A stretch of DNA of 64,000 nt from Veillonella infantium (GTDB lineage Bacteria; Bacillota; Negativicutes; Veillonellales; Veillonellaceae), in contig NZ_PPDD01000009.1 of NCBI RefSeq assembly GCF_002959895.1, positions 62,001 to 126,000 of the forward strand, written 5' to 3'. This document shows positions 63,157-64,000 of this stretch, one piece after another; within the stretch, counting starts at the first letter, position 1, and each line of letters begins with the position of its first letter. The notes under the pieces were generated by a model. It was not told where the DNA came from. It did no database searches and saw nothing but the letters and a program-made list of their open reading frames with translations. The translations under genes and the position numbers were made by a program.

Positions 63157-64000
63157 AGTTAAAACGAATCAACAACTAAATATTCGATTGCTCGCAGTGA
63201 AAGCTTTGAGTGATATTAATCGTAATGGTGCTTATGCCAATATCAAGTTACAAGAGTATTTACAAAAATATCATTTATCCGATTTAGATCGAAGATTTTT
63301 CACGGAGTTGGTCTATGGTGTCATCCGTAGAAAAAATTATTTAGATGCCATTATTGTTCATTTTGCCAAAAGACCATTAAAGAAATTATCATCCATGGTT
63401 GTAGAAATTCTTAGACTTGGCATTTATCAAATTATCTATATGGATAAAGTCCCTGAAAGCGCAGCGGTCAATGAATCTGTAAAATTGGCAAAAAAGTTAA
63501 CTAGAGGATTATCTGGCTTTGTAAATGCCGTATTACGTTCAGTATTACGTGAAAGTGATAGTATTTCTATTGGTGAACTTGCCAAGTCTGAGGCTGAAGA
63601 AATTTCTTTCATTTATAATCAACCTTTATGGTTAGTTAATTTATGGATAAATGAAATGGGGAAGGATAAGACTATAGATCTTTGTGCTTGGTTTAATGAA
63701 CAACCTCGTTTGACAGCACGTATAAATACTGTAAAAGTATCTATTGAGGATTGTTTAAAAGAACTACGAGATTTAGGTTGGACTGTTGAACAGGACAATG
63801 ATATTCCAGAAGTAGTTTATATTGATGCACATCAAGGGCACTTGGAAAAAGCAAAACCTGTTATGGAAGGTCATATTACCTTTATGGATAAAGCCTCTAT
63901 GCTCGTTGCTCATGTAGTTGATCCTAAGCCAGGCGAGCGCATATTAGATTGTTGTGCTGCACCAGGTGGTAAGTCTATGCATATGGCAAGTCTCATGAAT
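63149..64000 (+). CDS. rsmB: 16S rRNA m5C967 methyltransferase RsmB, 5' part (3' end outside window)
   Basis: RsmB (Sun/Fmu) methylates C967 of 16S rRNA. The frame opens at ATG 63149, overlapping the DUF116 stop by eight bases, and runs open to the window edge, giving 284 codons. The N-terminal NusB-like RNA-binding domain has VKALSDINRNGAYANIKLQ, RFFTELVYGVIRRKNYLD and ESAAVNESVKLAK. Then comes the SAM-binding motif ILDCCAAPGGKSMHMA near residue 270. The catalytic cysteines lie beyond the window. Confidence 0.94.
   Translation, partial: MTEVKTNQQLNIRLLAVKALSDINRNGAYANIKLQEYLQKYHLSDLDRRFFTELVYGVIRRKNYLDAIIVHFAKRPLKKLSSMVVEILRLGIYQIIYMDKVPESAAVNESVKLAKKLTRGLSGFVNAVLRSVLRESDSISIGELAKSEAEEISFIYNQPLWLVNLWINEMGKDKTIDLCAWFNEQPRLTARINTVKVSIEDCLKELRDLGWTVEQDNDIPEVVYIDAHQGHLEKAKPVMEGHITFMDKASMLVAHVVDPKPGERILDCCAAPGGKSMHMASLMN

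Overview
The window looks like a chromosomal core region of a Negativicute, most likely Veillonella or a close relative. This is inferred from low-GC Firmicute-type gene order (comFC-hpf-secA-prfB, ftsEX, obgE-yhbY-proBA-nadD-yqeK-rsfS, scpAB, cmk-plsC-ispH/S1-der-plsY-gpsA, remA-gmk-rpoZ-coaBC, priA-def-fmt-rsmB) combined with diderm or surface-anchoring traits (a phosphoethanolamine-transferase-like enzyme, csaB) and an IspH-S1 fusion. I could not run a database search, so the genus is an inference. I see no insertion sequence, prophage, CRISPR array or integrated element.

Layout. 1-7897 (+): infB (3' part), rbfA, nrnA, truB, ribF, a chorismate mutase-shikimate kinase fusion, recD2 and comFC, tightly packed and often overlapping. 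7944-8546 (-): a degenerate HD-GYP protein. 8547-9442: mostly non-coding, but holding a ~230-nt structured RNA gene with its own promoter and terminator, probably a raiA-motif RNA. 9443-11633: a polar amino acid ABC transporter. 12159-17004: cold-shock gene, hpf, secA and prfB, the last with a programmed frameshift. 17014-26583: envelope and division genes (LmeA-like, DUF5693, csaB, split transketolase, ftsEX, EnvC-like factor, Ctp protease). 26601-37824: obgE, yhbY, proBA, a 49-codon membrane ORF, nadD, yqeK, LCP protein, rsfS, cvfB-like, trkA, trkH, MBL hydrolase. 37875-38300: five tRNAs (Asp, Phe, Gly, Cys, Leu). 38421-40820: a DUF523 gene and the oppositely oriented phosphoethanolamine transferase. 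40987-52042: scpAB, rluB, BaiN-like flavoprotein, cmk, plsC, ispH-S1, der, plsY, gpsA, rsmD, coaD and a coiled-coil gene. 52084-53799 (-): rqcH. 53927-64000: yicC, remA, gmk, rpoZ, coaBC, SAM riboswitch-metK, priA, def, fmt, DUF116 and rsmB (5' part).

Most genes serve translation and ribosome assembly (infB, rbfA, truB, hpf, prfB, obgE, yhbY, rsfS, der, rluB, rsmD, rqcH, def, fmt, rsmB), with cofactor supply (ribF, nadD, coaD, coaBC, metK), envelope building and chromosome maintenance around them.

The points most worth a second look are these. prfB has the usual RF2 frameshift layout, but the in-frame stop is UAA instead of UGA, so RF1 could also read it. A near-perfect Shine-Dalgarno and ATG lie inside ispH-S1 and could release a free S1 protein. 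A complete intrinsic-terminator hairpin sits inside the comFC reading frame. The probable raiA RNA lies between comFC and hpf. A 49-codon membrane ORF exactly bridges proA and nadD.
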